Notes: generated by a model not told the origin, from the sequence alone. Numbered from the stretch's first letter, positions 1 to 7,066 are shown. The stretch is 18,917 bases of DNA from Sphaerochaeta sp. (GCA_003456855.1 DMOO01000016.1:1-18917); one strand, 5' to 3'. A program made the numbers and translations.

Positions 1-952
1 CATGAAGGGTTCCATAACCTATTTCAGGATCTTCTCATCGGGAATCCTTTTCTGCGTCATGTACAACATCACAATGGGGATCATGAATGCGACCGGGGAT
101 TCCACACACCCTCTCATCTACCTGATGATCTCCTCGGTCACGAACGTGATACTGGATCTGTTCTTCATCAAGGTCCTTCACTGGGGTGTCGGGGGTGCTG
201 CGGCTGCAACCACAATCGGACAGGGCCTCTCCTTCCTGCTATGCATGATCCGTCTGGTCAAAACCGATGAGGTCTACAAGGTCAATCTCAGGGAGATCAG
301 GTTCGACATTCCACTTCTAAAGGAGATTGTGCGCTACGGACTTCCAAGCGGCATCCAGAACTCGGTCATTGCAATTGCAAACGTCTTCGTCCAGTCAAAC
401 TACAACACGTTCAGCTCAACGGCTGTCGCAGGCTGCGGCTCCTATGCAAAGATAGAGGGCTTTGCGTTCATACCGATAAACGCCTTTGTGGCGGCGGTGA
501 CCACATGCATCAGCCAGAACCTCGGAGCCGGGAACTACGACAGGGCCAGACATGGTGCAAGGTTCGGGATCATTGTGTGCGTCATTCTCTCAGAGACCAT
601 CGGCGTTCTTGTGTTCATCTTCGCAAAGAACCTGATCGCACTGTTCAACAGTGACCCTGAGGTTGTCTCATACGGAGTCAGACAGATTCACGTGATATCG
701 CTCTTCTACTTCATCCTGGCACTGTCCCACTCGATAGCAGGAGTGCTCAGAGGCGCGGGAAAGGCAAAGGTCCCCATGTTCGTCATGCTTGGTGTATGGT
801 GCATCTTCAGAGTTCTGTACATCACGGTCGCAATGTCCATATCCCACACAATAGAGCTTGTTTTTGCAGCATATCCACTGACCTGGGCCATTTCATCGGT
901 CATCTTCACAATCTACCTGCTCAGGTCCGACTGGGTCCACGGACTGGATTGA
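1..952 (+). CDS. MATE family efflux transporter, 3' part (5' end outside window)
   Basis: This is the C-terminal part of a multidrug and toxic compound extrusion (MATE) transporter, an inner-membrane exporter driven by Na+ or H+. About 316 residues are visible; full-length members are about 450, so roughly the first third lies before the window. The ATG at base 2 is probably internal and the frame is open to the edge. Sequence hallmarks are a run of hydrophobic segments, the 'MNATGDSTHP' loop that follows a helix in MATE proteins, 'GLPSGIQNS' at the start of the second six-helix bundle, and 'CISQNLGAGNYDRAR', the bundle-2 copy of the family's Q-N-x-G-A loop. 'LRGAGKAKVPM' near the C-terminus is also typical. 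The GNAT acetyltransferase start lies 13 nt downstream, so the two genes are probably cotranscribed. The substrate cannot be told from the sequence. Confidence 0.93.
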   Translation, partial: MKGSITYFRIFSSGILFCVMYNITMGIMNATGDSTHPLIYLMISSVTNVILDLFFIKVLHWGVGGAAAATTIGQGLSFLLCMIRLVKTDEVYKVNLREIRFDIPLLKEIVRYGLPSGIQNSVIAIANVFVQSNYNTFSSTAVAGCGSYAKIEGFAFIPINAFVAAVTTCISQNLGAGNYDRARHGARFGIIVCVILSETIGVLVFIFAKNLIALFNSDPEVVSYGVRQIHVISLFYFILALSHSIAGVLRGAGKAKVPMFVMLGVWCIFRVLYITVAMSISHTIELVFAAYPLTWAISSVIFTIYLLRSDWVHGLD

Positions 953-965
953 AAGGAACAGGACC

Positions 966-1412
966 ATGAAGGATTTCGAGATACTACGTGCAACAGAGGA
1001 ATGGCAGCGCACAGGGGCCTACTCCGTCAGAATCCAGGGAATGAACCGCCAGTACCACATCTCCCTCAAAGAGGAGTTCGATGAGCATGACGGGGATTCC
1101 AGCAAATACATTGTCGCTCTTGATGACGGGTATCCTGTTGCCACATGCAGATTCTATGAGGTCAGCAAGAACCAGGTCATGCTAGGCAGGGTCGTGGTCC
1201 TTCCAAAGTACAGAGGAAAGAACCTTGGAAGCCTTGTTGTCAGTGAAGCCGAAAGCTGGATCAAGGAGCTAGGCTATCAGGAGATTCTGATAGAGAGCCG
1301 CGTCTCCGTTGTCCCCTTCTATGAGAAGCTGGGATATACGACAATCGGCACTGAATCAGAGATGAACAGCGTCTTCGAGTGCATCAGAATGCACAAGAGA
1401 TATGAGCTGTAA
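966..1412 (+). CDS. GNAT family N-acetyltransferase
   Basis: A 148-residue acetyltransferase that would move an acetyl group from acetyl-CoA to an amine. The length is right for a single GNAT domain. Motif A is clear: a beta-strand at about residues 76-79, then the pyrophosphate-binding loop R-G-K-N-L-G at 83-88, followed by an alpha-helix. Motif B is the terminal 'FYEKLGY' at 118-124. The ATG is preceded by AGGA ('AAGGAACAGGACC'). The gene starts 13 nt after the MATE exporter stop, so an operon is likely. Acetylation plus export would make a plausible detoxification pair, but that is inference from position only. The last 29 nt overlap the 3' end of the convergent esterase gene. The substrate is unknown; the fold resembles small-molecule acetyltransferases more than ribosomal-protein ones. 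Confidence 0.9.
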   Translation: MKDFEILRATEEWQRTGAYSVRIQGMNRQYHISLKEEFDEHDGDSSKYIVALDDGYPVATCRFYEVSKNQVMLGRVVVLPKYRGKNLGSLVVSEAESWIKELGYQEILIESRVSVVPFYEKLGYTTIGTESEMNSVFECIRMHKRYEL

Positions 1413-2256
1413 TCTGCTGGGCAAAAAGATTCCCCAAAAGTATCATCGAGTAGGCATCATAATGGGCAGTGTCTGAATTCGAGACCTTGACACCGTTCTT
1501 ATTCGAATTTATGAATATACATCTATCCAGCAAGAAGCAATTATCTCTCTTTATATGGTTTACCTCACAGTAATTAGGCCAGGTATCTGATATTCCTGCA
1601 TCAAGAATCAGGAAATCACCATACTTCTGTCTGAGTGAAGTGAAAAGCAACTGCTCATTTCCTGCATAGTTTGATGTCATGTCATCATATGAGGCGTCAG
1701 TCTCTCCCTGCATCCAGCAGAAAGCGACAATCTCTGGATCCAGACCTTTGCTCTCAAGTGTTTCGATTCCGGTATCCATTGTCTCGCAGAGGGCATTGAA
1801 GCAGGTCTTTCCAGGAAGGAACTCTCCTATTGGAGCTCCACTGTATCCGTATTTTATGATGTAGATGGTCTCTCCGGGATATACTTCACTCAAGTATTCA
1901 GCAATCCCTACTTCCGGACCGAACATTGATGACTCATCACCCCAACCTGTCGAGACACATACAAATGTTTCAGTTGAATTTCCTGTTCTGCCATTTTCCG
2001 ATATCATCATTATATCGGAGAGACCTTCCGAGTACTTCACAGAATCATCTTCCGACAGTTCAGATATCTTAGAACGTCCCGCCGCATTCGATTGACCGGA
2101 AAGAACAACTACCTTTGCCTTGGAATTGTCTACTTCAATTATCTCATCTGTACCCACAAACAGTTCCTGGACATCGGAAAGCTCTTTGTCCTGTATGCAG
2201 GAACAAAGAAACACTAGTATCAAAATCGATACAAATACAGAAACTATTCGCCTCAC
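1384..2256 (-). CDS. SGNH-hydrolase lipoprotein, sialate O-acetylesterase / CE6-like
   Basis: A predicted secreted esterase that removes O-acetyl groups from carbohydrates (SASA domain, carbohydrate esterase family 6). Numbering here counts from an upstream TTG at 2268; the start I prefer, GTG at 2256, is four residues later. The signal peptide has an Arg-Arg n-region and the lipobox L-C-S-C with Cys24, so the protein is probably membrane-anchored. Block I is G-Q-S-N-A-A-G (58-64, nucleophile Ser60). The central block is W-M-Q-G-E-T-D-A (185-192). The catalytic Asp/His pair is D266-x-x-H269 in 'SDTAHYDAYS'. GTG2256 is chosen because GAGG lies 6 nt before it, whereas TTG2268 has no Shine-Dalgarno. 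A promoter (TTGATT-17 nt-TAGACT) lies just upstream, leaving a leader of only about 10 nt. Its 3' end overlaps the convergent acetyltransferase by 29 nt. It looks more AT-rich than the exporter next door. The natural substrate is not known. Confidence 0.85.
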   Translation of the reverse strand: MRRIVSVFVSILILVFLCSCIQDKELSDVQELFVGTDEIIEVDNSKAKVVVLSGQSNAAGRSKISELSEDDSVKYSEGLSDIMMISENGRTGNSTETFVCVSTGWGDESSMFGPEVGIAEYLSEVYPGETIYIIKYGYSGAPIGEFLPGKTCFNALCETMDTGIETLESKGLDPEIVAFCWMQGETDASYDDMTSNYAGNEQLLFTSLRQKYGDFLILDAGISDTWPNYCEVNHIKRDNCFLLDRCIFINSNKNGVKVSNSDTAHYDAYSMILLGNLFAQQITAHISCAF

Positions 2257-2273
2257 TGTCAACCTCAAAGGAG

Positions 2274-2302
2274 AGTCTATAAAAAAAGATTTGGCAAATC
2301 AA
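2274..2302 (-). promoter_or_regulatory. Sigma70-like promoter of the SGNH esterase gene
   Basis: On the minus strand TTGATT (2297-2302) is followed after exactly 17 nt by TAGACT (2274-2279). The predicted start of transcription falls close to 2267, giving a leader of about 10 nt that holds just GAGG before the GTG at 2256. The -35 box overlaps the stop codon of the degraded permease upstream. Confidence 0.5.
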
Positions 2303-2838
2303 CCCTTTATTCCGGAAGAGGATATTCCTGCGACGAAGAACTTCTGTGTGAACACGAACAGGACGATTATAGGCACAACCGAGAGCGAGGCTCCAGCAAG
2401 CTGCATCGGGATGTTCGCTCCACCACTTGACTGGAAGAACTTCAGAGCTGCGGTCAGAAGCTGCCTTGATGCGCTGTTGATGAAGAGGAACGGGTCCACG
2501 AAGTTGTTCCAGATGTTGATGAAAGAGAACAGCACCACAGTGGCAATGGCAGGTCCCGAAAGGGGTACGAAGATCCTCATCGTGATCGAGCCATGGGAGG
2601 CGCCGTCAATCTTGGCAGCCTCGACAAGGGATTCCGGCACAGCCCTGAAGAACTCGTTCAGGATCACCAGGTAGAAGACCTCCGCAATCTCGGGAAGGAT
2701 GATCGCGAGCGAGGAGTTCAGGATGGCCGCAAGCAAGGTGATGACATTGAACGTGACCGCAATCCAGACGGCAACCACTGCAGTTACCGGCAAGGACGTC
2801 CTTGTGCTCAGAAGCCACATCGGCCCCTGCTGATGCAA
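2299..2838 (-). pseudogene. Remnant of a carbohydrate ABC transporter permease (MalG/YtcP-type)
   Basis: The C-terminal half of an inner-membrane permease of a CUT1-type sugar ABC importer. The ATPase-contacting EAA loop is intact ('EAAKIDGAS', about residues 73-81, then R-I-F-x-P-L), as is the family-typical C-terminus ending '-GIKG'. Only about 179 codons remain against about 280-300 in intact relatives. The only usable start is a TTG with no Shine-Dalgarno, and upstream the frame runs into the 3' end of the exonuclease gene. From family knowledge, 'FNVITLLAA' should be followed by about 45 residues including the A-Y-x-L-S loop. Here it jumps directly to 'ILNSSLAIILPE', which suggests an in-frame internal deletion as well as loss of the N-terminus. 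No partner permease, binding protein or ATPase gene is nearby. A functional short permease is unlikely. Confidence 0.72.
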
Positions 2839-2849
2839 AATAGGCTTAT

Positions 2850-3845
2850 TCAGGAGGACTGGGCCATGATCCTCTGCTCATAGGCAAGGTCTCTATGGTC
2901 CTCCTGCCAGGCATTAAACGGGTCCTTCAGGGTCTTTGTCTTGGCATCTACACGCATTACAAGGTTTTCACGAAGGTTGTATTCAACAAGTCTTTTCCTT
3001 GCGATTGATAATAGTCTATGGAACTGTTCATCATCGAGGAGGTGGTCCTTTCTATAGATCTTATAAATGCTGCTTTCAATGTTCTGTGGAATATTGGGAG
3101 CTTCTTCCATGAGTGTCTTCTTGTATCTGATTTCACCTTTAAGATAAGCAATGATTTTCTGATCATAGGTTTTCAGAATCGAGTCAAATCCCTGGAGAAG
3201 CGTGACAACCTCTTTGAGATCCATGAACTGCGATTGATCATCAGACTCAAGGAATGCCCTCTCGATCATAAGATCCTTGATCTTCTCGAAGACAACATAT
3301 GTCAACTCAACATCCCCCAAAGCCCTGTGCTGCTGAACCTTCTTTATTCCGAAATGTTTCACCAAAGTAGACAGTTTATGATTATCAATGTCATCCACAT
3401 AGGTTCTTGCAAGTCTCAGTGTATCGATGAACCTGTTGCTTAGCCCGTCCCGGAGTTCCCTGTTTATGAACTTGAGATCGAATCTGAAATTATGGCCTAC
3501 AAGTATGTCATTGCCGAGGAAGGCCAGGAATTCATCCTTTATCGCTGAAAACGGAGGACATTTTCTGACCATTGAGTTGGTTATTCCATTGACCTTCGAA
3601 GCCCCGGGGCTGATTGTCATGCCGGGATTCACGAGTCTCTCGAACGATGCAACAACCTTTCTGTTTCTCACCCTGATTGCTGCAATCTCAATAATTCTAT
3701 CATGGGCAAACAGCCCGGTCGTCTCAGTATCCACAACTGTATAATCATCCGGCATGTCAGTTGAATAATACTCATGCATTTCATAGCCTTCACATCTCGA
3801 CTGTTGGTTATAGCTGGAATCATTGCCGTATTTTGAAAAAAACAA
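2850..3845 (-). CDS. DEDDh 3'-5' exonuclease (DnaQ/PolC-epsilon-like domain)
   Basis: A 331-residue protein whose N-terminal 190 residues form a DEDDh exonuclease, which removes nucleotides from DNA or RNA 3' ends using two metal ions. All five catalytic residues are visible: Exo I D39-x-E41 in D-T-E-T-T-G, Exo II D123 in G-H-N-F-R-F-D (117-123), and Exo III H173 and D178 in H-R-A-L-G-D. The remaining 140 residues are charged and helical with no motif I recognise; they are not a polymerase, helicase or BRCT domain. The TTG start is supported by AAAGGAGG about 9 nt upstream. An alternative is the ATG at codon 23, which would still keep the whole nuclease domain. The gene begins 20 nt after the methyltransferase stop, so the two probably share an mRNA. 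It is either a stand-alone proofreading/repair nuclease or an RNase T-like enzyme; the sequence does not decide. Confidence 0.88.
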   Translation of the reverse strand: MFFSKYGNDSSYNQQSRCEGYEMHEYYSTDMPDDYTVVDTETTGLFAHDRIIEIAAIRVRNRKVVASFERLVNPGMTISPGASKVNGITNSMVRKCPPFSAIKDEFLAFLGNDILVGHNFRFDLKFINRELRDGLSNRFIDTLRLARTYVDDIDNHKLSTLVKHFGIKKVQQHRALGDVELTYVVFEKIKDLMIERAFLESDDQSQFMDLKEVVTLLQGFDSILKTYDQKIIAYLKGEIRYKKTLMEEAPNIPQNIESSIYKIYRKDHLLDDEQFHRLLSIARKRLVEYNLRENLVMRVDAKTKTLKDPFNAWQEDHRDLAYEQRIMAQSS

Positions 3846-3865
3846 TGTAGTCCCCCTCCTTTAGC

Positions 3866-4477
3866 CTATTCTCCGGTCTTTGCAGTATCTCTGCCAAGGA
3901 TGATCGCTTCCCAGTAGAAGCCCTTTCTGGCAAGGCTGTCCGTCTCCGTCCATCGCTCCACCACCTTGAGCTTTCCTTCCGAAAGCACAGAATCAAGGAT
4001 TGATTCGGAGTATGGAGTGAAATAGCGTCGCTGTTCATCATAGCCTTCCGGGATTCCAGCCTTCATCGAGAAATACAGTATCCCAGCAGGGTTAAGATAC
4101 TCTGATTTTGTTTTGAGAAAAGTAATTATATCATAATACTTAAGATGCAGGAGCGAGGCGTTGGCCCATATTGCATCGACTTTCTCCCCGGGCTTCCATG
4201 ACAAGGCATCACAGCACTTCACAGGACAGCCGGAGTACTCGTGTGCAACCTTGCACATGCATTCGGAGGCATCGATTCCACTAGCAGCATAACCTGCTTC
4301 GGAGAAATGCTTCAGGTCCCTTCCGCTGCCACAGCCGACATCCACTATTGAGCCGCCAGCAGGAACGTATTTCAGAACACGCTCATAGGTTCTGTCCATA
4401 TCAGCGACGTTCACCGTCTTTGAGTACTCCACGGAGTTCTCATCATAGTATCTGATTGTTCTGCTGTTGCTGTTCAT
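3866..4477 (-). CDS. Class I SAM-dependent methyltransferase
   Basis: A 203-residue Rossmann-fold methyltransferase. Motif I is V-D-V-G-C-G-S-G-R-D (residues 45-54). The acidic residue after strand beta2 is D69 in 'SGIDAS'. Motif IV is the 'DAIWANASLLHL' stretch, and 'FSMKAG' lies on strand 5. The opening 'TIRYYDENSVEYS' is typical for the small-molecule group of these enzymes. The frame is open for 51 more codons upstream, but the family-like sequence begins at the ATG at 4477. There is no Shine-Dalgarno before it. Instead TATAAT ends 6 nt before the ATG, which predicts a leaderless mRNA. It precedes the exonuclease in a likely two-gene operon. The substrate is unknown. Confidence 0.88.
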   Translation of the reverse strand: MNSNSRTIRYYDENSVEYSKTVNVADMDRTYERVLKYVPAGGSIVDVGCGSGRDLKHFSEAGYAASGIDASECMCKVAHEYSGCPVKCCDALSWKPGEKVDAIWANASLLHLKYYDIITFLKTKSEYLNPAGILYFSMKAGIPEGYDEQRRYFTPYSESILDSVLSEGKLKVVERWTETDSLARKGFYWEAIILGRDTAKTGE

Positions 4478-4483
4478 ATGACC

Positions 4484-4513
4484 ATTATACAGGGAAATTG
4501 GAGTTGGCTCCAA
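4484..4513 (-). promoter_or_regulatory. Methyltransferase promoter placing +1 on the ATG, with an inverted repeat at -35
   Basis: On the minus strand TTGGAG (4508-4513), an 18-nt spacer and a perfect TATAAT (4484-4489) are followed by 6 nt and then the ATG at 4477. The normal -10 to +1 distance puts transcription start on the A of the ATG. The -35 box is one arm of the inverted repeat TTGGAG-CCAA-CTCCAA (4498-4513), a possible operator. Confidence 0.6.
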
Positions 4514-4569
4514 AAAAACATCAAGATATGAGGTGGTTCCAACCAAGAGTATTCGATATAATCCAAGCC

Positions 4570-4710
4570 ATGAAACTAATGCCAGCTTTACCGGAATCAC
4601 TCTTTGGCATCGCATATCTGATATTCTCAACCACTACAGGAATCAGGCTCCTTTCCAGAAAGGGTGCTTTCCATCAAGAAGGCAAAATAGACGCTCTACG
4701 GCAGGTGTAG
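4570..4710 (+). CDS. Possible 46-residue membrane protein or remnant of a larger one
   Basis: This doubtful short ORF lies in the 330-nt spacer between the methyltransferase and the flavoprotein. The predicted peptide has one hydrophobic stretch, about residues 11-24 ('LFGIAYLIFS...'), then a basic end ('RLLSRKG'). The opening 'LPESLFGIAYL' resembles the start of larger membrane proteins I have seen, so it may be the stump of a deleted gene rather than a real small protein. There is no Shine-Dalgarno. A TATAAT box (4557-4562) ends 7 nt before the ATG, which again would suit a leaderless mRNA. I cannot assign a function. Confidence 0.25.
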   Translation: MKLMPALPESLFGIAYLIFSTTTGIRLLSRKGAFHQEGKIDALRQV

Positions 4711-4718
4711 GAGAGATC

Positions 4719-4781
4719 ATGAAGAGCAGAAGATACAGCGCAATCCTTTTCCTCTTGGCACTTACACAAAGATCGATTTAA
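4719..4781 (+). CDS. Possible 20-residue hydrophobic peptide
   Basis: A very short ORF that starts 8 nt after the preceding mini-ORF and has a good Shine-Dalgarno (AGGAGAG, about 5 nt before the ATG). The peptide has a basic start (K-S-R-R-Y) and a hydrophobic core (A-I-L-F-L-L-A-L), like a signal peptide that is cut short. The flavoprotein promoter overlaps its 3' end. It could be a leader peptide, a stump of a lost gene or chance. Confidence 0.2.
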   Translation: MKSRRYSAILFLLALTQRSI

Positions 4782-4789
4782 TCTATAAT
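4762..4789 (+). promoter_or_regulatory. Promoter of the flavoprotein gene
   Basis: TTACAC (4762-4767), a 16-nt spacer and a perfect TATAAT (4784-4789) precede the flavoprotein gene. AAGGAG (4796-4801) lies 6 nt before the ATG at 4808, so the leader is only about 12 nt. Confidence 0.6.
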
Positions 4790-4807
4790 TCAACCAAGGA
4801 GACATAG

Positions 4808-5443
4808 ATGAAGACCATCATTCTCAACGGAAGTCCACGCAAGAACTGGAACACAGCACTTATGCTCAAAGAGGCTCAGAAAGGTGCAGAGTCTGTAGGC
4901 TCAGAGGTTGAATACATCAATCTCTTCGATCTCACCTACACAGGCTGCAGGAGCTGTCTGATCTGCAAGCGCAAGGATTTCCAGAGATGCCACTGCTTCT
5001 GGAAGGATGACCTGTCCCCTCTTCTTGACAGGATTTTCCAGGCTGATGCCCTTATCATAGGCTCTCCGATCTATCTTGGTGATGTCACAAGCCAGATCCA
5101 TGCACTTATGGAGAGACTGCATTTCTGCACTCTCTCCTATGACGACTACTCCAACTACTTCAAGGGCAAGGTCGACGTAGGAATCATCCTTACAATGAAT
5201 GCCCCACGAGACATGTATGAGAGCTGGTACAAGCCCAAGTTCGAGAACATGCTGCAGAGCTTCAGAGGCCTGAACGGCAGCTTCGAGATCTACCCATGCT
5301 GCGACACCCTCCAGGTCAATGACTACTCGAAGTACAACATGGCAGGCTTCAACGAGGAGCACAAGAAACTCTCCCGTGAGACCAATTTCCCGAAGGACCT
5401 GGAACAGGCCTTCAAGATGGGTGCAAGACTGGGAAGATCCTGA
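4808..5443 (+). CDS. Flavodoxin-fold NAD(P)H-dependent oxidoreductase, iron-sulfur-flavoprotein-like
   Basis: A 211-residue cytoplasmic flavoprotein of the NADPH-dependent FMN reductase / flavodoxin-like superfamily. The FMN-phosphate loop is G-S-P-R-K-N-W-N-T-A (8-17) after strand 1. The second FMN-contact loop is G-S-P-I-Y-L-G-D-V-T (85-94). Between them lies a Cys cluster, C47-x2-C50-x2-C53 followed by C61-x-C63. The first three resemble the compact cysteine motif of iron-sulfur flavoproteins, although the spacing is not exactly the classical one and [4Fe-4S] binding is not certain. 'SQIHALMERLHF' is the usual helix after the flavin loop. It has its own promoter and a strong Shine-Dalgarno. 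The likely role is two-electron reduction of quinones or other small electrophiles, or electron transfer; the physiological partner is unknown. Confidence 0.85.
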   Translation: MKTIILNGSPRKNWNTALMLKEAQKGAESVGSEVEYINLFDLTYTGCRSCLICKRKDFQRCHCFWKDDLSPLLDRIFQADALIIGSPIYLGDVTSQIHALMERLHFCTLSYDDYSNYFKGKVDVGIILTMNAPRDMYESWYKPKFENMLQSFRGLNGSFEIYPCCDTLQVNDYSKYNMAGFNEEHKKLSRETNFPKDLEQAFKMGARLGRS

Positions 5444-5444
5444 C

Positions 5445-5483
5445 AAAAAGAAAACAGCAGGGTCTCCCCTGCCGTAAATTTTA
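5445..5483. terminator. Bidirectional terminator between flavoprotein and LRR lipoprotein genes
   Basis: The stem GCAGGG/CCCTGC (5457-5462 and 5467-5472) closes a TCTC loop. An A-rich tract lies on the left and AAATTTT on the right, so either convergent transcript could stop here. Confidence 0.6.
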
Positions 5484-5497
5484 AAACTATAAACTAC

Positions 5498-6403
5498 TCA
5501 AGTTGTAGGCAACTGATAGATCAGATTTGCATAGACACCCCAAGACGATGTAGCGTTCTTGAAGTTATCAACAGAGTCAGACGGCACAAAAATTTTCTTA
5601 AGACTTGTGCAGTCTTTAAATGTTTCGCTTCCATTTTGCATCGAACATGCATAGCCAGGGTTTGAATGGACTTCAGAACTGATGTAGATGGAATAAAGTT
5701 TTGTACATCCACTGAAAGCATATTTACCGGAGAAACTAGTTATTTCAGGGAACTTGATGCTCACAAGAGATGTGCAGCCGCTGAAGGCCGACTCTGCAAC
5801 TAACGTAACCTTTGGGAAAGATGTCGATTCAAGAGATGTACAACCTTCAAATGCAGACATAGAAATCTGTTCCAGCGAATCAAATGAAGCACTCTTAAGT
5901 GCAGAACACCCTGCAAAAGCACTGGACCCAATTGACGTCACACCTTTAGCGGAGATGCTTTTCAAAGAAGTGCAACCAGCGAAACACTTTTTTCCTATGC
6001 TGGTAACCGAATCCGGTATTGTTACACTTACAATTGTATCTTTATCTTCAAACAGATTATCATATATCTTTGTGAAACTCAGTCCATCGATTGTACTTGG
6101 AATTACAATCTCTGAAGGAAGAATCTTAACCTCATATTCCAAATACAAAGTATCACTATAAACACGGAAAAGATCATCTGGATCAATAACAACATCAGGC
6201 TCTCCAGGCTCACCGCCATTGTCGCCACTATTGTCACCGTTATTGTCCCCGCTATCTCCAGAGCCATTGTTGTCGTTATTGTCAGTGTTCTCGGAACTCT
6301 CGTTGTCATTGGTGTCATTGTTTTCTGGTTCATTGTCACAGGACACGAAAACCAATGACACTGCCAGGATCATTATCAACAGAAAATAGACGATTCTTTT
6401 CAT
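5498..6403 (-). CDS. LRR_5/BspA-like leucine-rich repeat lipoprotein
   Basis: A predicted surface or periplasmic lipoprotein of 301 residues. The signal peptide runs to Cys22 in V-F-V-S-C, a relaxed lipobox of the spirochaete kind. Next comes a low-complexity linker of Asp, Asn, Gly, Ser and Glu (about 24-70). From about 105 to 245 there are at least five repeats of 22-24 residues with the pattern A-F-x-G-C-T-S-L-x-S, the LRR_5 (BspA/TpLRR) type. The repeats probably build a solenoid used for adhesion or protein binding, as in Treponema and Bacteroidales relatives. A GTG five codons upstream is in frame, but the ATG at 6403 has GAGGGAAGAG just before it and gives the better signal peptide. 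The ligand is unknown. It is the last of three lipoprotein genes in a row on this strand. Confidence 0.9.
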   Translation of the reverse strand: MKRIVYFLLIMILAVSLVFVSCDNEPENNDTNDNESSENTDNNDNNGSGDSGDNNGDNSGDNGGEPGEPDVVIDPDDLFRVYSDTLYLEYEVKILPSEIVIPSTIDGLSFTKIYDNLFEDKDTIVSVTIPDSVTSIGKKCFAGCTSLKSISAKGVTSIGSSAFAGCSALKSASFDSLEQISMSAFEGCTSLESTSFPKVTLVAESAFSGCTSLVSIKFPEITSFSGKYAFSGCTKLYSIYISSEVHSNPGYACSMQNGSETFKDCTSLKKIFVPSDSVDNFKNATSSWGVYANLIYQLPTT

Positions 6404-6449
6404 GTTCTCTTCCCTCACGATATTATTCCCTGCCTTTTGGGCTCTATTG

Positions 6450-6458
6450 ATTATATAG
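6450..6458 (-). promoter_or_regulatory. Possible -10 box for the LRR lipoprotein gene
   Basis: On the minus strand TATAAT (6450-6455) sits in the 66-nt gap upstream of the LRR lipoprotein. The -35 region is poor (TACAGC at 17 nt). It would give a leader of about 40 nt. Confidence 0.35.
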
Positions 6459-6469
6459 CAAATTTCTTG

Positions 6470-7066
6470 TCAGCTGTAGGATTTCTCTATGGCAGTCAAT
6501 GACTTCAAGGTGATTGTAAGGACCTTCCCCGTCTTTGGAGAGTCAAAGGACATTATGGAGTTGTAGGATTTGCTTTCAATGACATAGTCAAGGGTCTTTC
6601 CCGTGAACGGATTCGTGACCATCATCCATATCTCTCCTCCATCAGAGACAACAGTGGATGAAAGAGTCTTTCCAGCATTGTCACAATTGAAGTTGTATAC
6701 CAGCTTCGCAGAGCTGATCTCATATCCGGAGTTGTTGACCAGACGCACCCAGGAAGTGTCAGGAGTCAGCTCGACAGTTCCACTGGCATTCAGCTCGATC
6801 ACCTCAAAGCCCTTCTGGTAATACATGCCGTGTTCTTTGACATAAATGGATGTAGTACCTGTACTTACGGTTTTGGTCACAGAGCTGTAGGCCGGTATTG
6901 TGCATGTGGTTCCATCAGTGAAGGAATCACATGTGATCTCAACGGCACCGGCAGACATATTGGTTATCTTGATGGTATTCGGAATCAGAAAGCTGCAACT
7001 GGCAAGAAGCATCATGGTCATACCTATAGCGATGACTGCAAATGCAGTGAGAGTTTTCCTGGTCAT
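6470..7066 (-). CDS. Lipoprotein of unknown function with two beta-rich halves
   Basis: A 198-residue protein I do not recognise. The signal peptide ends in a textbook lipobox L-A-S-C (Cys24), so it should be a lipid-anchored envelope protein. The mature part is rich in Thr, Ser, Val and Ile in alternating patterns that suggest beta-sandwich structure. Two stretches look alike, 'IKITNMSAG' (about 32) and 'VRLVNNSGY' (about 107); each is followed by a hydrophilic strand pattern, so the mature protein may be two copies of one small domain. Three cysteines remain (45, 55 and 128), all in the predicted extracytoplasmic part. The ATG is supported by AAGGA 6 nt upstream. It lies between the LRR lipoprotein and the phosphatase-like lipoprotein on the same strand, and the gaps of 52-66 nt allow a shared transcript. 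Confidence 0.75.
   Translation of the reverse strand: MTRKTLTAFAVIAIGMTMMLLASCSFLIPNTIKITNMSAGAVEITCDSFTDGTTCTIPAYSSVTKTVSTGTTSIYVKEHGMYYQKGFEVIELNASGTVELTPDTSWVRLVNNSGYEISSAKLVYNFNCDNAGKTLSSTVVSDGGEIWMMVTNPFTGKTLDYVIESKSYNSIMSFDSPKTGKVLTITLKSLTAIEKSYS

Noticed and set aside
1679..2674. Plus-strand ORFs of 61, 76 and 184 codons opposite the esterase and permease remnant
   Set aside because: They are antisense to an SGNH hydrolase and a permease with clear motifs, have no Shine-Dalgarno and no recognisable composition.
4478..4630. An N-terminal extension of the methyltransferase to 254 residues
   Set aside because: The extra 51 residues do not look like the family, and a TATAAT-type promoter lies inside them just upstream of the ATG at 4477.
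6190..6330. CRISPR-like or tandem repeat array
   Set aside because: The units are short, imperfect and in frame, and they encode a low-complexity linker; there are no regular spacers.
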